Part shown: one piece after another, positions 25,859 through 35,260 of the stretch | Layout of the letters: every line of letters begins with the position of its first letter | How positions within the stretch are numbered: the stretch's first letter is position 1 | DNA from: Candidatus Reconcilbacillus cellulovorans | Lineage (GTDB): Bacteria; Bacillota; Bacilli; Paenibacillales; Reconciliibacillaceae | DNA length: 64,000 nucleotides | NCBI GenBank assembly: GCA_002507565.1 | Contig: MOXJ01000007.1 | Coordinates: forward strand, 1-64,000 | Reading direction: 5' to 3' | The notes under the pieces: model-generated | What the model saw: only the letters and a program-made list of their open reading frames with translations | The model's database searches: none | What the model was told of the DNA's origin: nothing | Position numbers and translations under genes: made by a program

Positions 25859-27931
25859 TCACCGTGAAGGCCGGGTCGACTCTGCGGTGCGGCGTTCCAG
25901 AATCGCGACTCCGTACGGCGGAAGCTCGACGACGCCGGAGACGGCGCGGCCGGTCAGCCGATCGAGCGCTTTCGCGGCGCCGACGTCCACCTCCGCTTTC
26001 CGGTTCGCGTGGTTGAGCAAAAACAGAAACTCCCGGCCGGGCTTGACGCGCAACACCGCCTCGACGCCCTCGGGAGCCGCCGCCGGCGCCGAAATGCCGC
26101 GGCTTTCGCACAAATAGGCGAACAGTTTTGTCCAGAACGACGGTTCAGCGCTCGACGCGACGTACCACGCTTCGCCTTCGCCGAACCGATTGACGGTGAC
26201 CGCGGGCGTGCCGGCGTAAAAGTCTTCGCCATAGACGGCGATTGTCTCCGCCGTCTCGCAGTGCAGAATGTCGAAAAGAATCGAGCAGGCAAATTCACCG
26301 GCCAGCGGCCCGAGCGCGCGGCGCACGACGATCCGATTATGCCGATCGGGCGGCAGCGCGTCGCGTTCCTCGACCCAGATGCCGAGCACGCGGCGAAGCG
26401 GCCCGGGATAACCGCCCGCAAAGACGCGGTCGTTTTCGTCCACGACGCCGCTAAAAAAGGTCGTGAGGAACGTTCCGCCGGCGCGGACGAACGATTCGAC
26501 GCGCTCGGCGAACCCCGGCTTCAGCATGTACAGCACGGGAGCGGCGACGATCGCGTATTTTTCCAGATCGGTTTCGACACCGATCAGATCGACCGGAATA
26601 TTTTGATCATACAACGCGCGATAAACGTTATGGACCTGTTCCAAATATTTCAGCGCCACGCTCGGTCCGCTCGAGTATTCGACGGCCCACCAGTTTTCCC
26701 AGTCGAACAGCACGGCAACCTTCGCCCCGACGCGCGCGCCGATCGTCGCGTCGGCGAGTTCCCGCAATTCACGGCCGAGCTCGGCGCACTCGCGGAAAAC
26801 GCGCGTATGTTCGTGCCCGGCGTGCTCGACGACGGCGCCGTGAAACTTTTCGCACGCCCCAATCGACCTCCGCATCTGGAAAAAGCAGACCGAATCGGCG
26901 CCGCGCGCGACGGCCTGGTAACTTTGCAGCCGCATGACGCCGGGGCGCTTGAGCGAATTGTACGGCTGCCAGTTTTGCTGGCTCGGCGTCTGCTCCATCA
27001 AGAGAAACGGCTGCCCGTTCTTGAGCCCGCGCATCAGGTCGTGCATCATCGCCGTGTAGCTCGCCGGCGTATCGATTGCCGGATAATTGTCCCAGGCGAC
27101 GACGTCGAAATGTTTCGCCCACTTGAAATAATCAAGCGGCTTGTAGGCGCCCATCAGGTTCGTCGTCACGACGGCGTCCGGCATGTGCCGCTTGATCGCC
27201 GCGTACTCGAGCAGGTAGCATTCCAGCAAGCTGTCCGAATTAAACCGCGCGTAATCGAGCGAAATGCCCTGAAACGCCGTGTTCGTCGGACCGAAATGCT
27301 CGCTCAGCATGTTGGGTGCGACGATCTCGTCCCAATCTTGGAACGTATGGCTCCAAAACTTCGTGTTCCACGCCTCGTTCAACCGCTCCAGCGTGCCGTA
27401 GCGGCGGCGGAGCCAAACGCGGAACGCCTTCTCGCAGTTTTCGCAGTAACACTCGCCGCCGAACTCGTTCGAGACGTTCCATAAGAGCAGCGCGGGGTGA
27501 TCCTTGTACCGCTCCGCCAGCTTTTCCGCCAGAAGCGGCGCGAAGCGGCGGTACGTCGGGCTGTTCGGGCACGAATTGTGCCGCGAGCCGTACTTGCGCT
27601 TTCTGCCTTCGAAATCGACGCGCAAAATATCCGGATACCGCTTCGCCATCCAGGCGGGATGCGCCGCGGTACCCGTGCCGAGCCCGACGCGGATGTCGTG
27701 GCGATGCAGCATGTCGAGCACCTCATCCAGCCATTCGAACCGGTACGTCTCTTCGTCGGGTTGACACTCCGTCCAGCCGAAAATGTTGACGCGCACGAAA
27801 TCGATCCCGGCCAACCGGAATAACCGCATGTCTTCTTTCCAGACCGACCGGTCCCATTGTTCGGGGTAATAATCACCGCCGTAAGGCATTTTCTTCAGTT
27901 TTCCTCTGAACGCATCCGTCACGCCTGCCAT
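25859..27931 (-). CDS. GH42 beta-galactosidase
   Basis: 690 residues, normal for GH42. The acid/base Glu156 is in WNVSNEFGGEC and the nucleophile Glu313 in PFLLMEQTPSQQNW. Cys121 and the CYCENC cluster (161-166) form the structural zinc site seen in thermophilic members. There is no signal peptide, so it cleaves imported beta-1,4-galacto-oligosaccharides, complementing the GH53 galactanase of cluster 1. It is the first gene of a long operon. The ATG at 27931 abuts a GGAAGGGG sequence; the in-frame GTG at 27922 has better spacing and may be the true start. Confidence 0.93.
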   Translation of the reverse strand: MAGVTDAFRGKLKKMPYGGDYYPEQWDRSVWKEDMRLFRLAGIDFVRVNIFGWTECQPDEETYRFEWLDEVLDMLHRHDIRVGLGTGTAAHPAWMAKRYPDILRVDFEGRKRKYGSRHNSCPNSPTYRRFAPLLAEKLAERYKDHPALLLWNVSNEFGGECYCENCEKAFRVWLRRRYGTLERLNEAWNTKFWSHTFQDWDEIVAPNMLSEHFGPTNTAFQGISLDYARFNSDSLLECYLLEYAAIKRHMPDAVVTTNLMGAYKPLDYFKWAKHFDVVAWDNYPAIDTPASYTAMMHDLMRGLKNGQPFLLMEQTPSQQNWQPYNSLKRPGVMRLQSYQAVARGADSVCFFQMRRSIGACEKFHGAVVEHAGHEHTRVFRECAELGRELRELADATIGARVGAKVAVLFDWENWWAVEYSSGPSVALKYLEQVHNVYRALYDQNIPVDLIGVETDLEKYAIVAAPVLYMLKPGFAERVESFVRAGGTFLTTFFSGVVDENDRVFAGGYPGPLRRVLGIWVEERDALPPDRHNRIVVRRALGPLAGEFACSILFDILHCETAETIAVYGEDFYAGTPAVTVNRFGEGEAWYVASSAEPSFWTKLFAYLCESRGISAPAAAPEGVEAVLRVKPGREFLFLLNHANRKAEVDVGAAKALDRLTGRAVSGVVELPPYGVAILERRTAESTRPSR

Positions 27932-27984
27932 CCCCTTCCCTGTTCCGTCCGCCTACGCCGCGGCCGAACCCGCAGCGAAAAAAT

Positions 27985-28014
27985 TTGTATATAACAATAC
28001 TTCCATCGTACAAT
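27985..28014. promoter_or_regulatory. Overlapping divergent promoters between GH42 operon and AraC gene
   Basis: Plus strand: TTGTAT (27985-27990) and TACAAT (28009-28014), spacing 18, drive the AraC gene. Minus strand: TTGTAC (28013-28008) and TATACA (27991-27986), spacing 16, drive GH42. The -35 of each overlaps the -10 of the other, and TTGTA/TACAA form an inverted repeat. One bound protein could switch both directions. Confidence 0.5.
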
Positions 28015-28056
28015 GAAATCGGATACACGAAAATATCGGATTTGGGAAGCGGGAAT

Positions 28057-28893
28057 ATGAAAAAACGGAGATTTTTTGCGACGGCATTCGAGCCGCATGC
28101 GCCGTTTTGGATCGAAAGCATCGGCTTCAATCCGGATCAGGAGCCGATCCGTCGGCCGACGGGCTACGGTTGGTACCACTGGCTGCAGACGAAAGACGGC
28201 GAAGGCGAGGCGATCATCGGGGAGCGGGTTTATCGACTTTTGCCGACAAGCGGCTTGATGCTGTTGCCGCACACTCCCCACCGCTATTACGCGGTCGGAG
28301 GAGGCCGTTGGTCGACGTTTTACTTGACGTTCGGCGGACCGCTGGCAGCCCAGGCGACCGCCGTTCTCGGCATCGACGCCGACCGCGTATATCGGTGGGA
28401 CGCGGGCTGTCCGCTGGATCGCGCCGTACCGGATGCGGCCTTGCGTCTGACGTCGCGGCGGCGTTTATCCGGACTCGATCTGTCGGTCGAAGTGTACCGT
28501 TTTCTCGTCGCGCTGAAAAGATACGGCCGGCCTGACGGCGTCGCCGTCTCGATCGACCGGCTCGAGCAGAGGATCGCGCCGCTTTTGGCCTGGCTCGACC
28601 GCCATTTCGCAAACCCCGACGTCGGCGTCGCCGACATGGCCGACGTGCTCGGCGTGAGCCCGAGGCATTTGCGCGAATTATTCAAACGCGTCTACGGCTG
28701 TTCCCCGTACCGCTATCTACTCGGCCAGCGGTTGCGGCGAGCCAAGGAACGGCTTCTTTCTTACCCAGATGAACCGGTCCGCACCGTCGCCGAACGCGTC
28801 GGCTTCCGCGACGCCAGTCATTTCATTGCGGCGTTCCGGAAGGCGGAAAACATGACGCCGGAACAGTTCCGGAAACTTCATTTAAGGCGATGA
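28057..28893 (+). CDS. AraC family regulator with cupin-like sensor domain
   Basis: 278 residues. The start at 28057 follows GGGAAGCGGG; an upstream start at 27985 would lie inside the promoter. The N-terminal half (PHAPFW, LLPHTPHRYYAVGGGRWSTFYLTF) looks like an AraC-type ligand-binding cupin. The C-terminal half has two helix-turn-helix motifs (VADMADVLGVSPRHLRELFK and VAERVGFRDASHFIAAFRK). It is divergent from the GH42 operon and probably regulates it. Its end overlaps the convergent binding-protein gene by 12 bases. Confidence 0.88.
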   Translation: MKKRRFFATAFEPHAPFWIESIGFNPDQEPIRRPTGYGWYHWLQTKDGEGEAIIGERVYRLLPTSGLMLLPHTPHRYYAVGGGRWSTFYLTFGGPLAAQATAVLGIDADRVYRWDAGCPLDRAVPDAALRLTSRRRLSGLDLSVEVYRFLVALKRYGRPDGVAVSIDRLEQRIAPLLAWLDRHFANPDVGVADMADVLGVSPRHLRELFKRVYGCSPYRYLLGQRLRRAKERLLSYPDEPVRTVAERVGFRDASHFIAAFRKAENMTPEQFRKLHLRR

Positions 28894-30411
28894 CGCGCGC
28901 CACAACGCGTTCCGGTAAGCGGCGTTGATTTCTTCGATGACGCGGTCGCCGCCGGCGTTTCGCCATGCCGAGACCGCGGCGTCGAAACCGTTTTCGTCCA
29001 ACTGTCCCAAAATGAAACGGAACGTCGCGTCGCGGATGATGCCGTCGAGCTCGTCGCGGCGTTCGAGCCATGTTTCCGACACGAGCGACTCGGCGGGATT
29101 CGGCACGAGAAACCGCAAATTGTCGGCGGTCAGCGCTTCGCTTTTCATCTTGAGCGGGTTACCGCCGGGCTCGAGCGACCGATTGTCCAAACCGATCAGC
29201 GACAAAAGCGGCCGCACTTCGGCCTCCCTGCGCTCTTCGGTACCTTCGATCTCCTGGACGCGGCCGTCGACGACGCGGTAATGAATCCCCTCGATGCCGT
29301 AATGAAGGTAATTCCCGATGTCCGGATCGGCCAGCCGATCGAAAAAGGCGAGCACCTGCCGAAGACGCTCTTGCGTCCGAATACGCGATTTCGGAAACAC
29401 GAACATCCCGTTATGCCCGGCCTGAGACCAGACGCGGCAACAACCGTCCCGTCCGGCGATCCGGTTGGTCATGTCGATCCGGACCGACGGGTCGTACGGC
29501 AGGGCGGCGTGGTACAGGTTGACGGCGTCGTCGAGATTGCCGATGTAGACGCCGGCTTTTCCCTGGGCGAACAGGTCCCACTGCTTCGACTTGCTGGACA
29601 GCGCAAAATCGGGGTTCACAAGCCCTTCCCGGTAAAGCCGCCGCATAAACCGCATCGCCTCGCGGTACGGCTCGAACATGAATTCCGGCAACAGCCGCCC
29701 GTCGCGAACCCCCCACTCGTTCGGGGCGCCGAAATAGGAAGCGAGCGTCTTGAACGCGCCGAACCGCAGATCGGCGCGGTCGGCCAGGCCGTACGTGTCG
29801 CGGACGCCGTCGCGGTCGGGATCTTGTTCGGTAAAAGCTTTCATGATCCTGTATAAGTCGTCGACCGAGCGGGGCTCCGTCAGGCCGAGCCGCTCCAGCC
29901 AATCGCGGCGGTAAATGATGCCTTGCCGCGACAGATCGCGTTCTCGATAAATACCATATATTTTCCCTTCTATCTCTATATTTTTTAAAATCAGCGGATT
30001 CATTTTTTGCAAATTCGGATATTCGCGAAGATACGGCCCGATCTCCCAAAACTTCCCTTCGCGGACCGCCTTACGGAATACCGGATTGAACAGATCGACG
30101 ATCGTGACGACGTCCGTCGGAAAATCTGTGACGAGCGCCGTGTCGATCTTGCCGTCCTTGTGCTCGTCCGGCACCCACCAGATCTCAAGGTCGACGCCCG
30201 TTTCCTTCTCGATACGCCGGAGCACCGTGTCCCTCGGCTGAACGCGGGTATACTGGATCGCCATCCAGGACAGCTTCGGCGCGGAGCCGGGCGGGTCGGT
30301 CGGTTTCGGCGCCCGCTCGCCGACGGCCGGACAGGCCGTCAGACCGACGCCGAGCGACGCGGTCAAAAAACCTTTGAAAACCAGCCGTTTTGCGCCTTGC
30401 AACCGCGACAT
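28882..30411 (-). CDS. Orphan sugar-binding lipoprotein, LplA type
   Basis: 509 residues with an N-terminal hydrophobic segment and lipobox GLTAC. It is clearly paralogous to the cluster 3 binding protein: both share EGKIYGIY-like, RQGIIYRRDWL-like, RLLPEFMF-like and NRIAG segments in the same order. No permease gene is adjacent, so it may deliver substrate to the cluster 3 permeases or act as a sensor partner. It is divergent from the membrane-bound AraC regulator at 30511. Confidence 0.88.
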   Translation of the reverse strand: MSRLQGAKRLVFKGFLTASLGVGLTACPAVGERAPKPTDPPGSAPKLSWMAIQYTRVQPRDTVLRRIEKETGVDLEIWWVPDEHKDGKIDTALVTDFPTDVVTIVDLFNPVFRKAVREGKFWEIGPYLREYPNLQKMNPLILKNIEIEGKIYGIYRERDLSRQGIIYRRDWLERLGLTEPRSVDDLYRIMKAFTEQDPDRDGVRDTYGLADRADLRFGAFKTLASYFGAPNEWGVRDGRLLPEFMFEPYREAMRFMRRLYREGLVNPDFALSSKSKQWDLFAQGKAGVYIGNLDDAVNLYHAALPYDPSVRIDMTNRIAGRDGCCRVWSQAGHNGMFVFPKSRIRTQERLRQVLAFFDRLADPDIGNYLHYGIEGIHYRVVDGRVQEIEGTEERREAEVRPLLSLIGLDNRSLEPGGNPLKMKSEALTADNLRFLVPNPAESLVSETWLERRDELDGIIRDATFRFILGQLDENGFDAAVSAWRNAGGDRVIEEINAAYRNALWRASSP

Positions 30412-30471
30412 CCGAGCCCCTCCCGGTCGTTACCTGATACGAAAAAGATGTGAAAAACGTCTTGTTCCGTG

Positions 30472-30477
30472 TATAAT
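30472..30477 (+). promoter_or_regulatory. -10 box upstream of the membrane-bound AraC regulator
   Basis: TATAAT lies 33 bases before the GTG start at 30511. The -35 position at 17-base spacing reads TGTGAA, only half matching consensus. This is a probable promoter of modest strength. Confidence 0.4.
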
Positions 30478-30510
30478 CATCTTAACAAAGCCGAGACGGG
30501 AGCGAAACCG

Positions 30511-32880
30511 GTGGAAACGATGAACCGCCGCCGACCGACCCGCTATTTTCTGAAACTGTTCGCGTTCGGCCTTCTGGCCGGCGCCGTCCCGGCGCTGACC
30601 GTCGGGCTGTTTTCCTACCTGAAATCGTCCGAGACGGTGCAACACAACGCCCGCCAGGCCGAACGGCAACATTTGGCGCTGATCCAGACCAACGTCGAGC
30701 AGGTCTTGAAGACCGTCGATCATTCGATGACGTATTTCGCAAGTTCGACGTTTTTGCGGTCCATTCTGGAACAGCCGCTGAGCGTCGACCAGTTCGACCT
30801 ATATCTTCGGCTTCGGCGGGAAATCAACTATTTGCAGACGTTCGACACGGGCATCGAAAACTTCGTTTTGCTCAGCATCGACCAAGGTTGGTATCTCGAC
30901 AACGTCGGGCTTTACCGCATCGACGAGGTACGCGACCGCAGCCGGGTTTTCGACTATTTCGGACTGCCGGCCGATTCTGTTTGGACGGTCGACCCCGTTG
31001 AAAGCTCCGCTTCGGTCCTTGCGGATAAAACGTGGATCTCTGCTTCGCCGGCGGAACCGGATTCGGAAGCCCTCTCCACGGCCGACCGCCGCACATGTGT
31101 CCGCACCGTCAATCTCGTCAAAAAACTGCCGCTCGGCGCCTCTCGAAAAACCGGGCTGGCGGTCGCCAGCATTCCGTCGTGTTTTCTTGAAAACCGGTTC
31201 AGCCGCGGCGGCGAACATGAAACCGTTTTCGTCTTCAATGGGCAAAACGTGCCGATTCTTTACGGCAGCACGGCATCCGCCCGCAACGACCCGGCGGTGA
31301 CGACCGCCGTCGCCCGAGCGCTCGAAGGCGATTCGTCCTCGGAAGGCCAGCTCGCGCTTACCGCCGGCGGCCGGCGTTACGCGGCGACGTTCCGGCGTTC
31401 GGACTACAACGACTGGACGTACGTCTCGCTGATTTCCCTGCACAAACTGTCGGAGCAGTCCTACGCGATCGGCTGGTTCACCGCCGCCGTCTGCCTCGCT
31501 CTGCTCGCGCTCATGCTCGTGGCGACCTGGATTGCGACGCGCAACATCTATAAGCCGCTCGGCAGGCTGATCCGCCAGGCGGCCGAACTCGGCCCTCCGC
31601 CGGCGGCGCGGGACGAGTTCGCGTTCATCGGCGAGCAGATCCACCGCGTCGTCCAGCAAAAATCCGATCTGGAAAACCGGTTGCGCGGCCAAATTCACCA
31701 GCTCCGCACGCTGTTCATGCTGAATATGTTCCAGGGAAGGCTCGGCGAGGCCGACATCGCCGCCCAGCTGTCGGCGCTCGGCTATCCCGACGTGCCGCGC
31801 CGCCGGTTCGCGGTGTTGGCTCTGCAGATCGACACGCTGGAAGGGACGAAATACAGCCCGAAAGACGCCGATCTTTTGCTGTTTGCGATCAACAACATCG
31901 TCGAAGAGCTCGTTCCCGCCGAAGCGAGGCTGACGCCGTTTCTGCACGACCAGACGCAGGTGACGCCGATCGTAAGCGGCGATGTAACGGATGAGGCGTT
32001 TTCCCGCGAGCTGTACGAGCGGGCGAAAACACTCCGCGACACCGTCGCCGCCTATCTCGACCTGAAAATCAGCATCGGCGTCAGTCGGCCGCACGGCTCG
32101 CTCGCCGACGCGCCGGAAGCGCTTCGGGAAGCGGTCGAGGCGCTCAAATATCGCATCCGGTTCGGTATCGGCGCCATTATGCATTACGCCGACCTGCCGC
32201 AGAAGCGAAGCTGGAGCGGCTACTTCCCGCTCAGACTGACGGGCGAGCTGTGCGACGCGATCCAGCTGGCCGACCGCGCGGTGGCGGAAGCGAAACTGAA
32301 CGAATGGTTCGACCAACTCTGCTCGCACGATCCCGATCCCGCCGATTTCGAAATGTGGACGACGCGGCTTTTGCTCGAACTGCTGCAGCTCGCCCACAGC
32401 CTCCGCCTCGAAACCGCCAGACGGACCGACCTGACTCCGCAACCGCTGTTCGACCGGCTCAAGCGACTGCGGACGGTCGAAGAGACGCGGGACTGGTTCC
32501 GCGACGCGATCGTGCGGCCGATGCTTTCGGCGGTCGAGGAGCGCGTCCGTTCGCAGTATAAAAACATTTCCGAACAAATTATCCATATCATCCATCAGGA
32601 ATGCGAAACCGATCTGACGCTGGAATCGATCGCTGCGCGGCTGCATTACAACCCGAACTACATCAGCGGCGTTTTCCGCAAGGAAACCGGCACGTCGTTC
32701 AGCGAATATTTGGCCGCCCACCGCCATAAAATCGCGATCCGCTACCTGCTGGAAACCGACCTGTCCGTCAAGGACATTTCCGAACGGCTCCGCTACAACA
32801 ATCCGCAAAACTTCATCCGCTCGTTCCGGAAAATCGAAGGCATCACGCCCGGCCGCTACCGCGAGCTGTACCGGAAATAA
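30511..32880 (+). CDS. Membrane-bound AraC family regulator, YesS/YtdP type
   Basis: 789 residues from the GTG at 30511, which has GGGAG 8 bases upstream; the ATG at 30520 is too far from it. A first membrane segment (about 15-35) and a second (AVCLALLALMLVATWIA, about 330-350) enclose an extracellular sensor region. A long cytoplasmic linker leads to a C-terminal AraC domain with AARLHYNPNYISGVFRKE and SERLRYNNPQNFIRSFRK. One-component membrane regulators of this kind control polysaccharide-use genes in Bacillus and Paenibacillus. The likely targets are the divergent binding-protein gene and cluster 3. Confidence 0.88.
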   Translation: METMNRRRPTRYFLKLFAFGLLAGAVPALTVGLFSYLKSSETVQHNARQAERQHLALIQTNVEQVLKTVDHSMTYFASSTFLRSILEQPLSVDQFDLYLRLRREINYLQTFDTGIENFVLLSIDQGWYLDNVGLYRIDEVRDRSRVFDYFGLPADSVWTVDPVESSASVLADKTWISASPAEPDSEALSTADRRTCVRTVNLVKKLPLGASRKTGLAVASIPSCFLENRFSRGGEHETVFVFNGQNVPILYGSTASARNDPAVTTAVARALEGDSSSEGQLALTAGGRRYAATFRRSDYNDWTYVSLISLHKLSEQSYAIGWFTAAVCLALLALMLVATWIATRNIYKPLGRLIRQAAELGPPPAARDEFAFIGEQIHRVVQQKSDLENRLRGQIHQLRTLFMLNMFQGRLGEADIAAQLSALGYPDVPRRRFAVLALQIDTLEGTKYSPKDADLLLFAINNIVEELVPAEARLTPFLHDQTQVTPIVSGDVTDEAFSRELYERAKTLRDTVAAYLDLKISIGVSRPHGSLADAPEALREAVEALKYRIRFGIGAIMHYADLPQKRSWSGYFPLRLTGELCDAIQLADRAVAEAKLNEWFDQLCSHDPDPADFEMWTTRLLLELLQLAHSLRLETARRTDLTPQPLFDRLKRLRTVEETRDWFRDAIVRPMLSAVEERVRSQYKNISEQIIHIIHQECETDLTLESIAARLHYNPNYISGVFRKETGTSFSEYLAAHRHKIAIRYLLETDLSVKDISERLRYNNPQNFIRSFRKIEGITPGRYRELYRK

Positions 32881-32924
32881 AAAACGGCCGGGGACGCGGT
32901 TTTGCCCGCTTGCCCAGCCGCCGT
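32879..32924 (-). terminator. Terminator at the end of cluster 3
   Basis: On the minus strand, ACGGC (32924-32920) pairs with GCCGT (32888-32884), with an inner GCGG/CCGC hairpin, and TTTTTT (32884-32879) follows. It lies about 30 bases after the GH105-like stop and borders the stop of the convergent AraC gene. Confidence 0.6.
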
Positions 32925-32954
32925 GCTCCGCCCTTACTCGTCCGCGGCTGCCGG

Positions 32955-34118
32955 TTAGTCGCCTTCCATAAAGAAAATCCTAAGTTCCGGCGTTTGCGCC
33001 ACTTCGACACATGCCAACACGAACGCGCCGACGCCGTGCAGGTCGTTGTCAGAGCGCGGCCGCGCGACGTAATGGGCGTAATCGCCGGCCGATGTGCCGA
33101 CGCAAATGTCGGGAACGACGAGCCGCCCGCCGGCGTCGAACCGCAGCCGGCCGAGGAGGCCGGCCCAGCCTTTGCGGGCGACCTCGGCGTACGCCGGTTC
33201 CAGCCACCCGCGCCGGATCGCCCGGGCGTAGGCGTAAACGAACAGCGCCGAACACGACGTCTCCGGCCAGTTGTCCGGGCGGTCGCTTTTATCGACGACT
33301 TGGTACCAGAGCCCCGTCGCCGCATCCTGATAGCGCGCCAGCGCGCGCAGCAATTCCGCGAGCGCGCCGCCCAGCTCCGCGCGCGCGGGGGCGTCGGCCG
33401 GCAATTCGTCAGCAATATCGGCGACGGCCGTCGCGTACCATCCGATCGACCGGCCCCAGAATTCCGGCGAGCATCCGGTTTCCCGATCCGCCCACGGCGC
33501 CCGGCGCGATTCGTCCCAGGCGTGGTACAAAAGACCGGTGCGGCGGTCGAGCATATGCTTGCGCATCAGCGATTCCTGCAAGAGCACCGTTTCGACGAGC
33601 GCCGGTTCGCCGAACACCCTCGCGTATACTGCGGCAAACACGCCGCCCATATAAAGGCCGTCGAGCCACATCTGGTAGGGATATTTGTCTTTGTGCCAGA
33701 AGCCGCCTTCGCTCGTGCGATTGAGCGTGTCGAACAGCCCGCGCAGCTTGCGCGCCGCCGCCGCATAGCGCGGGTCGCCGAACCGCGCATGAAGCGGAAA
33801 CAGCAGCAGCCCCGCCATGATCGCGTCCAGCTCGTCGCGGGCGAACAGCAAATTGCCGAGCGGATCGACGAGCCGGTCGACGTACGTTTTCGCGTAGTCC
33901 AGATACCGGCTTTCGCCGGTTTTTTCCCAAAGCCGCATCATCCCGTGCAAAAAAACGCCCTGGTGATAATGCCAGCGTCTTTCGGGCGGCAGCCGCTCCG
34001 GATCGGGATAATGCGCCATCAGCGCGTCGCACGCCGCTTCCGCCCACAGAAGCGGCGGAGCTTTCGTCCGCTCTTCCGGCCGGAGCCGGCTCAGATCGGT
34101 AACAGAAAGACCCCCCAC
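32955..34118 (-). CDS. GH105-like unsaturated glycuronyl hydrolase (cluster 3)
   Basis: About 387 residues. Motifs of the GH88/GH105 (alpha/alpha)6 barrel are clear: YHQGVFLHGMMRLWEKTG, YQMWLDGLYMGG with the catalytic Asp, YHAWDES, SPEFWGRSIGWYATAVADI and NDLHGVGAFVLA. It removes the terminal unsaturated uronic acid from pectin or rhamnogalacturonan fragments in the cytoplasm. The GTG at 34118 is preferred for the strong AAGGAGAAGGAG 10 bases upstream. ATG 34148 abuts GGAGGA and would nearly touch the preceding stop. It is the last gene of cluster 3. Confidence 0.85.
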   Translation of the reverse strand: MGGLSVTDLSRLRPEERTKAPPLLWAEAACDALMAHYPDPERLPPERRWHYHQGVFLHGMMRLWEKTGESRYLDYAKTYVDRLVDPLGNLLFARDELDAIMAGLLLFPLHARFGDPRYAAAARKLRGLFDTLNRTSEGGFWHKDKYPYQMWLDGLYMGGVFAAVYARVFGEPALVETVLLQESLMRKHMLDRRTGLLYHAWDESRRAPWADRETGCSPEFWGRSIGWYATAVADIADELPADAPARAELGGALAELLRALARYQDAATGLWYQVVDKSDRPDNWPETSCSALFVYAYARAIRRGWLEPAYAEVARKGWAGLLGRLRFDAGGRLVVPDICVGTSAGDYAHYVARPRSDNDLHGVGAFVLACVEVAQTPELRIFFMEGD

Positions 34119-34144
34119 GGTGTTCTCGCTCCTTCTCCTTACGT

Positions 34145-35254
34145 TCATTCCTCCAGTTGCCAATCGCCGGGAAGCGGCGGTTCCGGCACGCCCGCCAGCC
34201 GGTAACAGAGCCGGCGAACGAGCACCGCCTGCGTGCCGGCGTTCATGTCGCCTTCCGCAGCGCCCTCGCCGAGCACGACCGGCTCCGGCATGTCGGGATA
34301 CGTTTCGCCTTCCTTCACTTGCGCCACGTTGGGCGCCGGCACCGAACGATGCATTTCCCGGGAAAACCCGCCGTCATCCCGCTTGAACGCGCGCAAATGG
34401 CGCACGGTTTTGGCGATCAGTTCGCCGACGTCCGCCGTTCGACCCGGTCGCACCGTCGGTCCAAGCGATGCGACCAGATGCACGGCATTGCGCACATAAC
34501 ACATGTCAGTCGCCGCCTCGTCGCGGACGACATCGACCACGCTGTCGAGCAGGCGCGCCGCGCGCGGCACCGGCTCGCCGAACCGCGCATAAAACGTATG
34601 CAGCTTGAAAGCGCCGGATACCCGCACGTAACCGGAACCGCCGCCCCAAAAGCCCGTCGCCGCATCCTGCACGCGCTCCAGATAAGCGAACATCGCTTCC
34701 AGATACGGCGCCCGCTCCTGCGGCGCAAGCGCCGCAAGATAGACCGCCGAACAGCTCAGCCGGTCGCAGCCGCGCCAGCTATGCGACAGGTCGACGTCGC
34801 GCACCCATCGGCCGAACGCCTCCGGCGAACGCATCCACGCCGGCGCCCCCCGGCGCGGGTTCGGCGACGGATACGGCCAGCCGGCGCCGAGCCGGGTGAG
34901 AACCCCGGTCGCATAGCCGAGCGCGCGCGCCACCATCACCTCATCTTTCCGCATCCGCGGGTCCGCATCGTAAAAACAACCGGTTTCTGGATCCTGTCTT
35001 TTCTGGAAAAAACATACAAACCTCTCTTTCACAAGGTCGGATTGGCCGTCGAGCGCACCGACGCGGTCAAGAATGTGAATGGCCTGCGCCGTCGACTCGA
35101 TGTCCGGTGAAAACCGGCCCGATGCCTTCGAACTGCGCGCGTAGAAAAAACCGCCGCTTTTCGGATCGTATTGTCCGCGCAACCAGTCGGCGAACCCGTC
35201 GAACAGCGTCTCCAGCTCGCGCAACCAAAAAGCGTTCTCCGCACCGCCGTCCAA
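34145..35254 (-). CDS. Unrecognised alpha/alpha-toroid protein in glycan cluster
   Basis: 369 residues that I cannot assign to a named family. The chain has repeated helix pairs and Gly/Asp-rich turns: DPKSGGFFYA (31-40), DPETGCFYDAD, DAATGFWGGGSGY and RDDGGFSREM. The block SPDIESTAQAIHILDRVG (49-66) recalls alpha/alpha toroids such as terpene-cyclase-like and hydrolase or lyase folds. There is no signal peptide, so it is cytoplasmic. It sits 6 bases after the YtcP-type permease and 26 bases before the GH105-like gene, so it probably processes the same imported oligosaccharide. A function as enzyme is inferred from fold and context. Confidence 0.75.
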   Translation of the reverse strand: MDGGAENAFWLRELETLFDGFADWLRGQYDPKSGGFFYARSSKASGRFSPDIESTAQAIHILDRVGALDGQSDLVKERFVCFFQKRQDPETGCFYDADPRMRKDEVMVARALGYATGVLTRLGAGWPYPSPNPRRGAPAWMRSPEAFGRWVRDVDLSHSWRGCDRLSCSAVYLAALAPQERAPYLEAMFAYLERVQDAATGFWGGGSGYVRVSGAFKLHTFYARFGEPVPRAARLLDSVVDVVRDEAATDMCYVRNAVHLVASLGPTVRPGRTADVGELIAKTVRHLRAFKRDDGGFSREMHRSVPAPNVAQVKEGETYPDMPEPVVLGEGAAEGDMNAGTQAVLVRRLCYRLAGVPEPPLPGDWQLEE

Positions 35255-35260
35255 GGCTCG

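Noticed and set aside
30799-32808. Long minus-strand open frame opposite the membrane-bound AraC regulator
   Set aside because: It shadows a gene with recognisable membrane and AraC domains; the sequence is low in normal protein patterns and has no upstream ribosome site.
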